Assembly (NCBI GenBank): GCA_023425485.1
Contig: JAFACO010000254.1
Coordinates: 1 to 24,653, forward strand
DNA: 24,653 bases
DNA from: Bacillota bacterium
Lineage (GTDB): Bacteria > Bacillota > Clostridia > Lachnospirales > Lachnospiraceae
Direction: 5' to 3'
In this document: piece by piece, positions 1-7,863 of the stretch
Layout of the letters: each line of letters opens with the position of its first letter
Numbering within the stretch: position 1 is the stretch's first letter
Notes under the pieces: generated by a model
Seen by the model: the letters and a program-made list of their open reading frames with translations, nothing else
Database searches by the model: none
What the model was told of the DNA's origin: nothing
Position numbers and translations under genes: made by a program

Positions 1-73
1 CCTGGAAAGATTCTGCTTTGCAGTAACTTTCATCACATTTTAAGAAAACCATAGTGCTAAAAGGAGATTAAGA

Positions 74-748
74 ATGAGTGTCGCAGAAAACCTAATAGAA
101 TTAAGAAAAGCAAAGGGATTATCCCAAGAAGAGCTGGCGGAGTATTTGGAGGTTTCAAGACAAGCAATTGGAAAGTGGGAGAGCGGGAACTCCCTGCCAG
201 AAGTCGAAAAATTAATCCAGTTAAGTGATTTCTATAAAGTGTCTTTGGACCGATTAATTAGAGACAAAGAGACTTGTAATAAGCAATATGGAAATGACAA
301 TAAGGCTAGTAATCAGGAGATAATTGGTTTCTTGTTAAAAGCAAAAAAAGCAACCTATGCTGCATCTGGAAATGAGACTTCTTCCTCGCGAACAAATTCT
401 CATGACCTTGAATTTAGTGAAGGTGAATTACACTATTATGACACCTATCTTGGCGGTGAACGCTTTGGTGGGGAAGAAGCCATATGGATTGTGGATAAAC
501 CCTTCTGGTGTATGAATTATTGTGGAAGAGTTATAGGAGAAAATTTTAATGGTGATGTCTTAAAGAATGCTTTGTCAAATGTTCCAAAGGATAGTCCTTA
601 TCGTGGACCAGCTTTCTTTCAAGAGGGAGATTATACTTATCACTGCAAGGTTGATGGAGTATTTGAATGGTATCAGGGGTATGAGGAGATTCTTTATAAG
701 GGAAATAGAATCTATGAGTGTTATTTTCATGGTGGAATTATAATATAG
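74..748 (+). CDS. XRE-family HTH regulator with C-terminal DUF5680-like domain
   Basis: A probable DNA-binding repressor of 224 residues. Residues about 5-60 form a Cro/CI helix-turn-helix, with the family pattern GLSQEELAEYLEVSR followed by QAIGKWESG. After a polar linker (about 68-80) comes a compact C-terminal domain rich in Y, W and G (for example YYDTYLGGERFGGEE and WYQGYEEILYKGN). This matches my memory of DUF5680, which is commonly joined to XRE domains in Firmicutes; its ligand is unknown. The start is well supported by AAAAGGAGATTAAGA just before the ATG. It is a single plus-strand gene convergent with the class D beta-lactamase-like gene, so no partner is implied by an operon. The HTH assignment is firm; the DUF name is from family recognition. 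Confidence 0.88.
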   Translation: MSVAENLIELRKAKGLSQEELAEYLEVSRQAIGKWESGNSLPEVEKLIQLSDFYKVSLDRLIRDKETCNKQYGNDNKASNQEIIGFLLKAKKATYAASGNETSSSRTNSHDLEFSEGELHYYDTYLGGERFGGEEAIWIVDKPFWCMNYCGRVIGENFNGDVLKNALSNVPKDSPYRGPAFFQEGDYTYHCKVDGVFEWYQGYEEILYKGNRIYECYFHGGIII

Positions 749-808
749 GCTTCATGCCTCTGTGCGAATAAGAAGTATTGTTTGTGGTCTTTTACTATGT
801 AAAATTTA

Positions 809-1774
809 TTAGTTATCTATATAGAATTTATCAATGATGTTAAGTGTTATCTGCTTGGCATCAGCACCTGTTACACGGCTTTTCGTAGGGTCGTCAAGAT
901 GAACAGCAAAATAATGCGTTTTATTATTAGCTTTAAAAAAGCCAACATACCAGGAGTTGTTATGAACGCCCGCACCAGTTTTACCATACAATTCAATGTT
1001 CTCGTTATTATCAGCTTTCATAATATGCTTTAAGATATCAATATCTTCTGCAGAATAGTTGCTCTTATCTTCAAATATCGAAGAAAGGACATTAACTTGT
1101 TCTGTAGGAGATATTTTTAAAGAAGACTCCAACCAGAACCCATTTAATTCTGGCAATGAATTAGCATTACTGCCCTCCCAGCTTGAGATGTCACAGTTCC
1201 CATAGGATAAGTCATTAAGTTGTTCTTGAACAGATTCCTTACCTACTTTATCAATGATTTTACGATAATACCATATACAAGAATACTGAAAGGCTTCTTT
1301 GAGCGTCACATCAGAATTCCATTCAGTAACAGGGTAGTTAGTTCCGCTATATCCCATCTTAGAATTCTCGGAATCAATAACATCATTCTGTAAACCCATT
1401 AAGGTAGATAGTATTTTAAAGGTAGAACAGGGTGTTGTTTGAATCACACACATTTCCTTATTATAAAAGTTGTATTCATTTTCCGTTACATTGTAGATAA
1501 CCGCACACCCGTTAAAACCATCGAAACAATCCTCAAAGTCACAGATTAACTCCGTGGAGGATTTAGTATATGAAGATTCCTCTTGATTAGCTGGTATTGG
1601 AGTAGTGGCAGCAGTTATATTCTTTGGTAAACGCGTAGGTACAAAAGTAGTTATCTCATCATTGGAGTCATTAGAATTTTTACTGTTACATCCAGAAAAG
1701 CTAAGTATAATAAGGATGAGAAAAATAGAATAACATACATTCCTATCCGCTTTGTAAATTATATCCTTTATCAT
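809..1774 (-). CDS. Class D (OXA-type) beta-lactamase-like lipoprotein
   Basis: A 321-residue penicillin-recognising serine enzyme, probably exported and lipid-anchored. A hydrophobic segment at about 15-28 ends in the lipobox-like FSGC with Cys29. The class D motifs appear in order: S117-T-F-K120 (nucleophile plus the lysine carbamylated in this class), S165-C-I followed by W, Y191-G-N, then NGFWLESSLKISPTEQ, and K265-T-G followed by NNSWYVGFF. The presence of YGN and the FW...LxISxxEQ stretch separates it from class A and from most transpeptidases. The sensor domain of BlaR1/MecR1 shares these motifs, but there are no extra membrane helices or metalloprotease part here. Class D enzymes are known in some Clostridia. 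Hydrolytic activity against beta-lactams is inferred. A small membrane protein gene lies 95 bp upstream and may be co-transcribed. The start has AAAGG about 10 bases before the ATG. Confidence 0.85.
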   Translation of the reverse strand: MIKDIIYKADRNVCYSIFLILIILSFSGCNSKNSNDSNDEITTFVPTRLPKNITAATTPIPANQEESSYTKSSTELICDFEDCFDGFNGCAVIYNVTENEYNFYNKEMCVIQTTPCSTFKILSTLMGLQNDVIDSENSKMGYSGTNYPVTEWNSDVTLKEAFQYSCIWYYRKIIDKVGKESVQEQLNDLSYGNCDISSWEGSNANSLPELNGFWLESSLKISPTEQVNVLSSIFEDKSNYSAEDIDILKHIMKADNNENIELYGKTGAGVHNNSWYVGFFKANNKTHYFAVHLDDPTKSRVTGADAKQITLNIIDKFYIDN

Positions 1775-1869
1775 GTAATCTGCCTTTCTTAGATTAAAAA
1801 AATAAGGTTAAGCAATCAATTTATTAAGATAACATTTTCATATTATATCTATAGTAGTGAAGAAAAAGG

Positions 1870-2388
1870 TTAGTAACCTACAATAACATTAGTAAAGGGT
1901 ACCATAGTTTCATTTACGTCATACATAATAATTGATTCGCTATGGTCAGGGATTAAAGCTGTTAAGGGTTTGGATGGATTTATCATAATTGGTGACAACT
2001 TTTTATTACCAAATTCGATTCTACTAATTTTATCTTGGTTTAATGAAAAAATGGCAGAACCGTGTTCATTAGTAAATTGAACCGTACCCTCCTCAAGTCC
2101 GACTAACCCCCCACCTTCTCTAAAAAAGTAACCATAGGAAATACCAGGGTGGTTAAGATAGATGGAATAGGTATATTCATAAGTATTCTTGTCATAGAAG
2201 AGTAAGATGCCAAGGTTTTCATTAACCGAGGTTGCGACCTCCCAAGTGGGATCTATATGGTGATTCTTTCTGGCGTCTTTTTCTAAACCACCTTTTGATA
2301 CACCAATATTTCCATAAGTAAGTAGAAGAATGGATATGAGAGTAACACTAAGTATAAAAGGTAAATAGGGCTTTATTTTTTGCTTCAC
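1870..2388 (-). CDS. Small membrane-anchored protein of unknown function
   Basis: I do not recognise a family. The 172-residue product begins with a short basic segment and one hydrophobic helix (about residues 8-27, PYLPFILSVTLISILLLTYG), so it is probably a signal-anchored protein facing outside. The rest is beta-strand-like, with an aromatic glycine-rich stretch (SYGYFFREGGG) and no cysteine. The start is GTG, preceded by GGAGGG at a spacing of about 8 bases. It sits just downstream of the terminator of the Ig-like protein gene and upstream of the class D beta-lactamase-like lipoprotein on the same strand, so those two could form a unit. A role connected with the lipoprotein is only a guess. 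Confidence 0.7.
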   Translation of the reverse strand: MKQKIKPYLPFILSVTLISILLLTYGNIGVSKGGLEKDARKNHHIDPTWEVATSVNENLGILLFYDKNTYEYTYSIYLNHPGISYGYFFREGGGLVGLEEGTVQFTNEHGSAIFSLNQDKISRIEFGNKKLSPIMINPSKPLTALIPDHSESIIMYDVNETMVPFTNVIVGY

Positions 2389-2424
2389 AGCTCATCCCTC
2401 CGAACAATATTCTTATACACCTAT

Positions 2425-2462
2425 CAAAAAAAGCAGGTATAGCAAAGAATTACTATACCTGC
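2425..2462 (-). terminator. Rho-independent terminator of the Ig-like protein gene
   Basis: Perfect 10-bp inverted repeat GCAGGTATAG / CTATACCTGC (2433-2442 and 2453-2462) with a 10-base loop. On the minus strand it is followed by seven T residues. It begins 20 bases after the stop of the Ig-like protein gene, so it should isolate that gene from the two genes further downstream. Confidence 0.9.
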
Positions 2463-2481
2463 ACATGTAAAACAAAGCGGT

Positions 2482-3348
2482 TTATTTAACTAATTGCAGG
2501 GAATCTAATATATATTCTGAAATTTCGTAAATATCAGGAGTAAGATTGTCTCCTGCATCAGTGATTGTTACTTCAACTAGGAAGTTATTAATGTATATAT
2601 CATAGATAATCTGGGTAAGAGATCCTTCTTGGTCATCTACCTTATAAGTAGTGCTATATGCAGTTTTAAATGCAGTACCGTTCTTAGTTTCGTAATCGCT
2701 AGTAGTAAAATCAGAAACGACAACATCTCCTAGTCCGGCTGAAGCTAGCTGAGTAGCAATCAGGTCTTCTGTAATCACGCTTGAAAAATACTCTTTAGCA
2801 AGATCATAGGTTGGCGCAGTATCTGTTTCCTGTACAATAACAGTTATATTCGATGAACCTGAATTTATATCGACTGTACTTGGATAAAGCATAACCATAA
2901 TGTAGTTACTCTCTTGAGCTAAAACGTTCATGGTCCAATCTTTGGGAATTACGGTATTGATTTTTCCAAGGTTTGCTTCTTGTGCAGCAAAGGGAGCATT
3001 CTTAACAAGAGGATTTACAGGTGTCTTTACGGTGACCTTACAATTATACTTTTTCTTGTTTACTAAGGCTGTAACAGTTGCAGAACCAGCCTTTTTCGCA
3101 GTTACTTTTCCAGAAGTACTTACGGTTGCAATCTTCTTATTACTTGAAGACCAAGCGACCTTTGATTTTGTACCGCTAACCTTTAACGTGTACGATTTGC
3201 CAACATCTAATGATATGGATGTTTTGTTTAGCTTAATAGTTGCAGCGTAGGCAACACTAGCATTCGCATTGGATATTGCGAATGGGGTTATGATGGAAAG
3301 TATCATCACCATAACAAAAAATTTGCTGAACATTTTAGTAAGTTTCAC
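2482..3348 (-). CDS. Secreted protein with one bacterial Ig-like (BIG2) domain
   Basis: A 288-residue exported protein. An N-terminal signal peptide (KLTKMFSKFFVMVMILSII, ending near ASVAYAA) is followed by a BIG2 domain at about residues 37-108: KLNKTSISLDVGKSYTL, then VAWSSSNKKIATVS, then GKVTAKKAGSATVTA. This is the usual BIG2 signature of Clostridial surface proteins. The C-terminal about 165 residues (starting at VIPKDWTMNVL) have no cysteine and look like a PsbP/DcrB-type alpha-beta domain, which I cannot name with confidence. I chose the GTG at 3348 because GGAGG lies 7-8 bases upstream of it; the upstream ATG at 3396 lacks a site and would put 16 non-signal-like residues in front. Its own terminator lies downstream and a divergent serine hydrolase gene upstream. 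Confidence 0.85.
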   Translation of the reverse strand: MKLTKMFSKFFVMVMILSIITPFAISNANASVAYAATIKLNKTSISLDVGKSYTLKVSGTKSKVAWSSSNKKIATVSTSGKVTAKKAGSATVTALVNKKKYNCKVTVKTPVNPLVKNAPFAAQEANLGKINTVIPKDWTMNVLAQESNYIMVMLYPSTVDINSGSSNITVIVQETDTAPTYDLAKEYFSSVITEDLIATQLASAGLGDVVVSDFTTSDYETKNGTAFKTAYSTTYKVDDQEGSLTQIIYDIYINNFLVEVTITDAGDNLTPDIYEISEYILDSLQLVK

Positions 3349-3401
3349 ACTAATTCCTCCCAAGTTTAATTTATAGTAGTATGTAAAATTTAGCAATTCT
3401 T

Positions 3402-3407
3402 ATTATA
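3402..3407 (-). promoter_or_regulatory. Candidate -10 box for the Ig-like protein gene
   Basis: Minus-strand TATAAT preceded by AGC, 54 bases before the GTG start. No good -35 is found at 16-18 bases spacing (best is AGAAAT), so this is a weak call or depends on an activator. Confidence 0.35.
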
Positions 3408-3471
3408 GCTCTTTCATAGATTAATTTCTATAATTTATTTTCCACAAATAGTTAAAATATGATTAGAAAGA

Positions 3472-3499
3472 TTGATTCACCATATTTCTATGCTATAAT
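3472..3499 (+). promoter_or_regulatory. Sigma-A promoter of the class C-type serine hydrolase gene
   Basis: TTGATT (3472-3477), 16-base spacer ending in TGC, then TATAAT (3494-3499). It lies about 40 bases before the chosen ATG and inside the 5' extension of the open frame, which supports the downstream start. Confidence 0.65.
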
Positions 3500-3536
3500 G
3501 GCATTGGTTAAATTTGCAAAAAGGAGAAGGCTTACT

Positions 3537-5648
3537 ATGTTAAAAAAAATTTTTCGTTTAGGTACCGCTTTTGGCATCGTATTGATGTTATTGTTTTCAC
3601 CATTTACACAAGCATACGCTCAAACTAGTGGTGTTACAGGCTTAATTACAACGCTTGAGGCAAAAGTTAATTATGATGATACAGTGGCTCTTGCAAAGAA
3701 AAAGGCAGCATTTCTTACCTCAATCTATGGTTCTACAAGCGTACAATACGCCTTAATTGATAACGGAGAGATTATATTATCCGATCAGGCGGGTGTAAAT
3801 GATAAAGGGAAAAAAACAGTCCCAACAGAAGATGATATGTATGGTATCGGTTCTATTAGTAAAATATTTACATCAGTAGCGGTAATGCAGTTGGTTGACC
3901 AAGGAAAAGTAGATCTAGATGCTTCAATCGTGCAATACATTCCAGAGTTTAAAATGGCTGACAAAAGATACAAAGATATAACAGCCAGAATGCTATTAAA
4001 CCATTCTTCTGGCTTATTTGGCAGTACATTCAACAGCACCATTCTTTTTAATGATAATGATTCATCAACATATAATAATTTATTAAACAGATTATCTGTT
4101 TCCAGGTTAAAGGCAGATCCTGGTGCATTCTCTGTTTACTGCAACGACGGATTTAGTTTGGCGCAAATTTTAGTCGAGAAAGTTTCTGGAATCAGTTTTT
4201 CTGAATACATAAAAGAAAATATAAATCAGCCATTAGGTCTTCGATTAACAAAAACACCGAATGATAATTTTGATAGGAATCAGCTGGTTAAAGCGTATCA
4301 GGTTGGTAGTGACAGTGCGTTACCAACGGAAAACTTGAATGCAATCGGTGCAGGTGGTATCTATTCAACAGCAGAAGAGATTTGTAAATTTGCAGAGATA
4401 TTTATGACGGAGGAGACAAGTAAGGTTTTATCCATCGATTCCGTTAATGCTATGATGAACCCAGAATATCTTAATGGCATTTGGCCCAAAAGTGAAGCTG
4501 GATCTGTATCGTATGGTCTTGGATGGGATAGCGTGGATACTTATCCATTCAATGAATATGGAATTAAAGCATTGGTAAAGGGAGGAGATACACTTCAGTA
4601 CCACGGAAGCATGATTGTTTTACCAGACTATAATATGGCGATGGTTGTACTATCCACCGGTGGAGCAAGTATTTATAATCAAGCTATGGCACAGGAGGTT
4701 TTACTTTCTGCCTTGAAGGCGAAAGGGAATATAGATGAGATTAAGCCTTACAAAACCTTTACAAAACCAATAAAAGCCGATATGCCAAGCAAGATGAAGA
4801 AATACGATGGTTTCTATGCTTACTATAATGGAATTAGTAAAGTTACCATAAGCAAGGATGGCACCCTTACTTTATCAAATGCAATCGTTAAGAATTCACT
4901 GTCACAAAAGTTCACATATACGGGTGATGGAAAATTCTATTCCTATGATGGAAGTACTTATATAAATTTTGTAACTGAAGCAAATGGGTTAACTTATCTA
5001 AATGTATTCGGATACAGCATGCTACACGGCATTAGTCAAATCCCTAATTCTATTTACCAAGGGCAAAAGCTCGTGAATAATCCAATTACTGCGGAGGTGC
5101 TAGCTGCCTGGAAAAATAGAGATAATAAACTATATTTTGTGATAAATGAAAAGTATGATTCGGCAGTGTATTCCCTTTCTCCGATAACCAAGTTATACAT
5201 CCTGAAAGATTTGGAGGGGTACTGTGGGTATACTAAGATTATAGATGAAAATAATGCGAAAGCTGATCTTCAGATACCTGGAGTCAATGGGAGAGACTTG
5301 AGCGATTACTTCTTTTATAAGGTTGGGAACACAGAATATCTGAAAAGCAATGCTAGCTTATTGATTTCAGAAGATAATGTGAAAACTCTATCCTCAAAAA
5401 CCTCCTTTACCGTTAAAATTGGTAAAGAAGGTTTTGCAAAATGGTATAAAATTAATCAAGCTTCAGAAAAGAAAGAAATCAGTGTTAAGCTACCGAAGGA
5501 AGCTTCCTTCTCCGTTTATGATGAAAATGGGAGCTTGCTTAGCAATTCAATCATGAATAAAAAATCTACTGTTACCCTACCTGCAAAAGGTTATATAGTT
5601 TTTACTGGAAATAAGGATGCAGAATTTGCAATTAAATTTGTAAAGTAG
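3537..5648 (+). CDS. Secreted class C beta-lactamase-family serine hydrolase with long C-terminal extension
   Basis: A 703-residue exported serine hydrolase of the beta-lactamase class C / D-aminopeptidase / esterase family (PF00144). A signal peptide covers about 1-28 (ending QAYAQ). The catalytic fold runs from about 60 to 425: S106-I-S-K109 (S-x-x-K nucleophile motif), the family hallmark LLNHSSGL at about 153-160, Y201-C-N203 (Y-x-N), and H356-G-S in place of K-T-G. Residues about 430-703 are a beta-rich extension without a motif I recognise. True AmpC enzymes are about 380 residues, so this is more likely a cell-wall peptide or ester hydrolase than a resistance enzyme. The start is the ATG with AAGGAGAAGG ten bases upstream; an in-frame ATG further upstream at 3459 precedes the promoter. 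It is monocistronic and divergent from the Ig-like protein gene. Confidence 0.88.
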   Translation: MLKKIFRLGTAFGIVLMLLFSPFTQAYAQTSGVTGLITTLEAKVNYDDTVALAKKKAAFLTSIYGSTSVQYALIDNGEIILSDQAGVNDKGKKTVPTEDDMYGIGSISKIFTSVAVMQLVDQGKVDLDASIVQYIPEFKMADKRYKDITARMLLNHSSGLFGSTFNSTILFNDNDSSTYNNLLNRLSVSRLKADPGAFSVYCNDGFSLAQILVEKVSGISFSEYIKENINQPLGLRLTKTPNDNFDRNQLVKAYQVGSDSALPTENLNAIGAGGIYSTAEEICKFAEIFMTEETSKVLSIDSVNAMMNPEYLNGIWPKSEAGSVSYGLGWDSVDTYPFNEYGIKALVKGGDTLQYHGSMIVLPDYNMAMVVLSTGGASIYNQAMAQEVLLSALKAKGNIDEIKPYKTFTKPIKADMPSKMKKYDGFYAYYNGISKVTISKDGTLTLSNAIVKNSLSQKFTYTGDGKFYSYDGSTYINFVTEANGLTYLNVFGYSMLHGISQIPNSIYQGQKLVNNPITAEVLAAWKNRDNKLYFVINEKYDSAVYSLSPITKLYILKDLEGYCGYTKIIDENNAKADLQIPGVNGRDLSDYFFYKVGNTEYLKSNASLLISEDNVKTLSSKTSFTVKIGKEGFAKWYKINQASEKKEISVKLPKEASFSVYDENGSLLSNSIMNKKSTVTLPAKGYIVFTGNKDAEFAIKFVK

Positions 5649-5660
5649 AAATATGTTACA

Positions 5661-6101
5661 TCAAACCCATTTTCTTTCCCAAATTAATATTGCATCCTCC
5701 GCATATTTTTGAAAATCGTCCTCATTTGAAGAGACTAATTGAGAATAATCACCGAGTAGGTAATATATTGCACTAATCGGTTCATTTGGTTTAAGTTCTG
5801 ATACCTGGGTACTGTTACTAATCATAATACCATTATCAATGGAGAATTGATAAGTACCCGGTATATTTTCTTTCTCTATATGCTTTGACCAAAAGATATC
5901 CGTATAATAGATATATGCTACATTCTGCGTATTACTGTTAACGGTAATAACTTTTTCCATGCTATAGGCCTTGGCATAATTGGAACCTTGATAAAAGCTA
6001 TCGATAGCACTATCGGAAGAGGGGTGACTAAACTCTAATAAACCTTTTTTATATGCAATAGGGTTTTCAACAAGAACGGCTGAACTATATAGACCAGCAA
6101 T
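5661..6101 (-). pseudogene. Headless coding remnant (no start codon)
   Basis: An open frame with normal amino-acid composition that lacks a beginning. It runs in the same frame as the flavodoxin gene upstream, starting directly after that gene's TAG (6102-6104) with IAGLYSSAVLVENPIAYKKG and ending with AILIWERKWV. The only ATG is at 5960 (MEKVITVNSNT), giving 99 residues, but protein-like sequence continues 47 codons before it, and there is no ATG, GTG or TTG in that part and no clear ribosome site at 5960. The simplest reading is a gene whose 5' part was deleted and whose 3' end now abuts the flavodoxin gene. A true 99-residue protein from 5960 is the alternative. I do not recognise the family. 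Confidence 0.55.
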
Positions 6102-6731
6102 CTAGTATCTGTAGTTTAAATCCTTGGCTTTCTTGCCATTCAACTTAATTAGCTGTCGCCAGCCTAATTGAGCCATTAACTTATAAAGAAAGCGTGGGAA
6201 ATTAATGTTAGTATAAATGTTGTCACAACTGGACTTTTGTTCAATGTTCTTTGCTAGTTGAGTGAAAGCTAAACCGACTGATTTCTTAGGTCCCTTTCCG
6301 AGTGGAACTCCACTCATAGAAAGTAAAGCTCCGCCACCACCGATTCCTACACCCATGCCCCAATTAAGACCCATATGTCTGCACCAGTTATGTAAGATTT
6401 CTACCGCATTGGAATTTTGAATACCATCATAAAATCCAGAATTAACAATACAGTAAACGGTTATATTTTTGTTCGATAAACCAGATTGTTGTATTTTTTC
6501 CAGACAGGATAGCAGGTGGGAAGGTATACCGTCTACATATAATGGGAATGCAAAAACAAAAACATCAAAATCATTCAAGGCAAGTAGCGCCTCTTCGGAG
6601 GGTTGCGGTTTATTGAATTGATAGTCTGTATAAGTTGCATCATTATTTATGCAGGTTTTCAACTCTTTCAGAATTTGTCCGCTGGTACTATCTTTTGATT
6701 TTGGACTGCCATTTATCATTGCTATTTTCAT
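6102..6731 (-). CDS. Flavodoxin-family NAD(P)H-dependent oxidoreductase
   Basis: A 209-residue flavodoxin-like protein. The N-terminus MKIAMINGSPKSKDSTSG is the classical FMN phosphate-binding loop after beta-1. The segment DVFVFAFPLYVDGIPSHLL (about 76-94) matches the family's P-L-Y-V-D-G-x-P flavin-contact region, and a glycine cluster GMGVGIGGGGA follows at about 145. Unlike its upstream partner it has no CxxCxxC cluster. Its start overlaps the stop of the upstream flavodoxin-family gene as ATGA, with AGAGGTG upstream, so the two are translationally coupled and probably act together in electron transfer or quinone/nitro reduction. The substrate cannot be read from sequence. Confidence 0.82.
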   Translation of the reverse strand: MKIAMINGSPKSKDSTSGQILKELKTCINNDATYTDYQFNKPQPSEEALLALNDFDVFVFAFPLYVDGIPSHLLSCLEKIQQSGLSNKNITVYCIVNSGFYDGIQNSNAVEILHNWCRHMGLNWGMGVGIGGGGALLSMSGVPLGKGPKKSVGLAFTQLAKNIEQKSSCDNIYTNINFPRFLYKLMAQLGWRQLIKLNGKKAKDLNYRY

Positions 6732-7216
6732 AGGATTACACCTCTTAATTCCTCTAAACTTTGAAAGAAAGCAAGTTTTCCAACTTCTCCGTCATAGTTT
6801 ATTACATTTGCTTGAACAAGGCGTTTGGCGGTTTCTTTCTCTTCGGGTAGAATATTTTCACCATAATAATAAGCAGATAGCTTAATCTTATTGGAATACC
6901 TTCTTTTATGATGCATTTCACCGTTTCGGATAGTGAAATCAGGATGTATGTAGGAAATTGCTCTGTCTAAAACATTTTTTACAAAAGGGCTTGCGCTACC
7001 ATAGGTGCATTTGCTTACAAGAATTAGTTCAGAACACTTACTAAAATACTTTCCCATCTCTTCAAAACCATCTGTAATGACACATTTGCCAGGGGTCTTT
7101 ATCCAGCACCCAAAGCAGCCGATGCAATTGTGTATTTTATCATTGTTAGTGATAACCATATCTTCTGAATTCGTTTTTAAAAATGAGGCATCTGTATCAG
7201 TAATTATTAACCTCAA
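6728..7216 (-). CDS. Flavodoxin-family protein with a four-cysteine (Fe-S flavoprotein-like) motif
   Basis: About 162 residues, flavodoxin-like. It carries C-x2-C-x2-C-x7-C (CIGCFGCW then PGKC at about residues 31-45), the spacing used by iron-sulfur flavoproteins to bind a 4Fe-4S cluster. It continues with LILVSKCTYGSASPFVKNVLDR, written here in two parts: LILVSKCTYGS and ASPFVKNVLDR, typical of the flavin-binding side of this family. I chose the TTG at 7216 because TAGGAGGAAT lies 5-7 bases upstream; the ATG at 7234 is part of the region that precedes the site. It overlaps the next flavodoxin gene by ATGA. Two flavin proteins, one with and one without Fe-S ligands, suggest an electron-transfer pair. 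Confidence 0.8.
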   Translation of the reverse strand: MRLIITDTDASFLKTNSEDMVITNNDKIHNCIGCFGCWIKTPGKCVITDGFEEMGKYFSKCSELILVSKCTYGSASPFVKNVLDRAISYIHPDFTIRNGEMHHKRRYSNKIKLSAYYYGENILPEEKETAKRLVQANVINYDGEVGKLAFFQSLEELRGVIL

Positions 7217-7330
7217 AGTGATTCCTCCTAACATATTTTGTATTCTGTTTCTTTTAAGGCAATTATATAACCATGAACGAAAGAATGATACTTAAATCTT
7301 CATTAAATAAGATGAGGGTAAGATTTGAAT

Positions 7331-7839
7331 TTATAAGGTAATCCAATATCTCTGCTCTAAAATTCCATTAACCTCAAGTTCATTTTCTAATATCCCACCA
7401 TTATTCATAATGGTTTTCGCAGAGCCAATGTTGGTTCTTTCACATACCATTAATACTTTATCAAGACCTAATTTTCTGCACTCCTCCAAAGCTAGTTCAA
7501 TCATTTTTGTCGCATAACCTTTTCTTCTTTCAGAAGGTCTTACCCCATCACCAATATGACCGCCATTTAGAAGAAGAGCTTTATTGAGGCAATGACGTAT
7601 GTTGACGGCACCTACAAAAATTCCTCTATCCACATCGAGACAGAACAGGTAGTGGCAGGCACAAAATCAGGCAAACCTTTTACTTCTTCCTCAAAACCTA
7701 GGAGATAGTTATCAAAATCATGATAATCACGTCTTCTAATAGAATATGGTATTATTTTTTCTCCAGTAGCGGACCATTCCTCCATCATATCAAACAACAA
7801 ATCTTTATGATTATACTCAAGCCTGACTAACTTTAACAT
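7331..7839 (-). pseudogene. GNAT acetyltransferase (COG3981-like), frameshifted
   Basis: Two overlapping frames together make one normal GNAT protein of about 170 residues. The 5' frame (7839 downward) gives MLKLVRLEYNHKDLL... to GLPDFVPATT and then runs out of frame. The 3' frame continues with FCLDVDRGIFVGAVNIRH, the glycine-rich acetyl-CoA motif GVRPSERRKGYATKMI and the C-terminal YWI. One base appears to be missing near 7656-7660, between the ACTACC codons (ATT/T) and TTCTGT. The order of motifs (VPATT, NIRH-L, GGHIGDGVRPSERRKGYA, NxGSAKTIxNNGG) fits the COG3981 predicted acetyltransferases. Either the gene is broken or the read has a base error. A separate 100-residue protein from the internal ATG at 7633 is unlikely. 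Confidence 0.8.
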
Positions 7840-7863
7840 TTTCGCCTCCTTGAAATGTAGTGT

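Noticed and set aside
749..808. AGGC/GCCT hairpin between the convergent XRE and class D genes as a terminator
   Set aside because: Four-pair stem and no T-run; too weak to call.
2930..3250. Plus-strand open frame of 106 codons
   Set aside because: Lies wholly inside the Ig-like protein gene on the other strand; no ribosome site; its composition is a mirror of the real gene.
6649..6885. Plus-strand open frame across the two flavodoxin-family genes
   Set aside because: Antisense to two well-supported genes and without a ribosome site.
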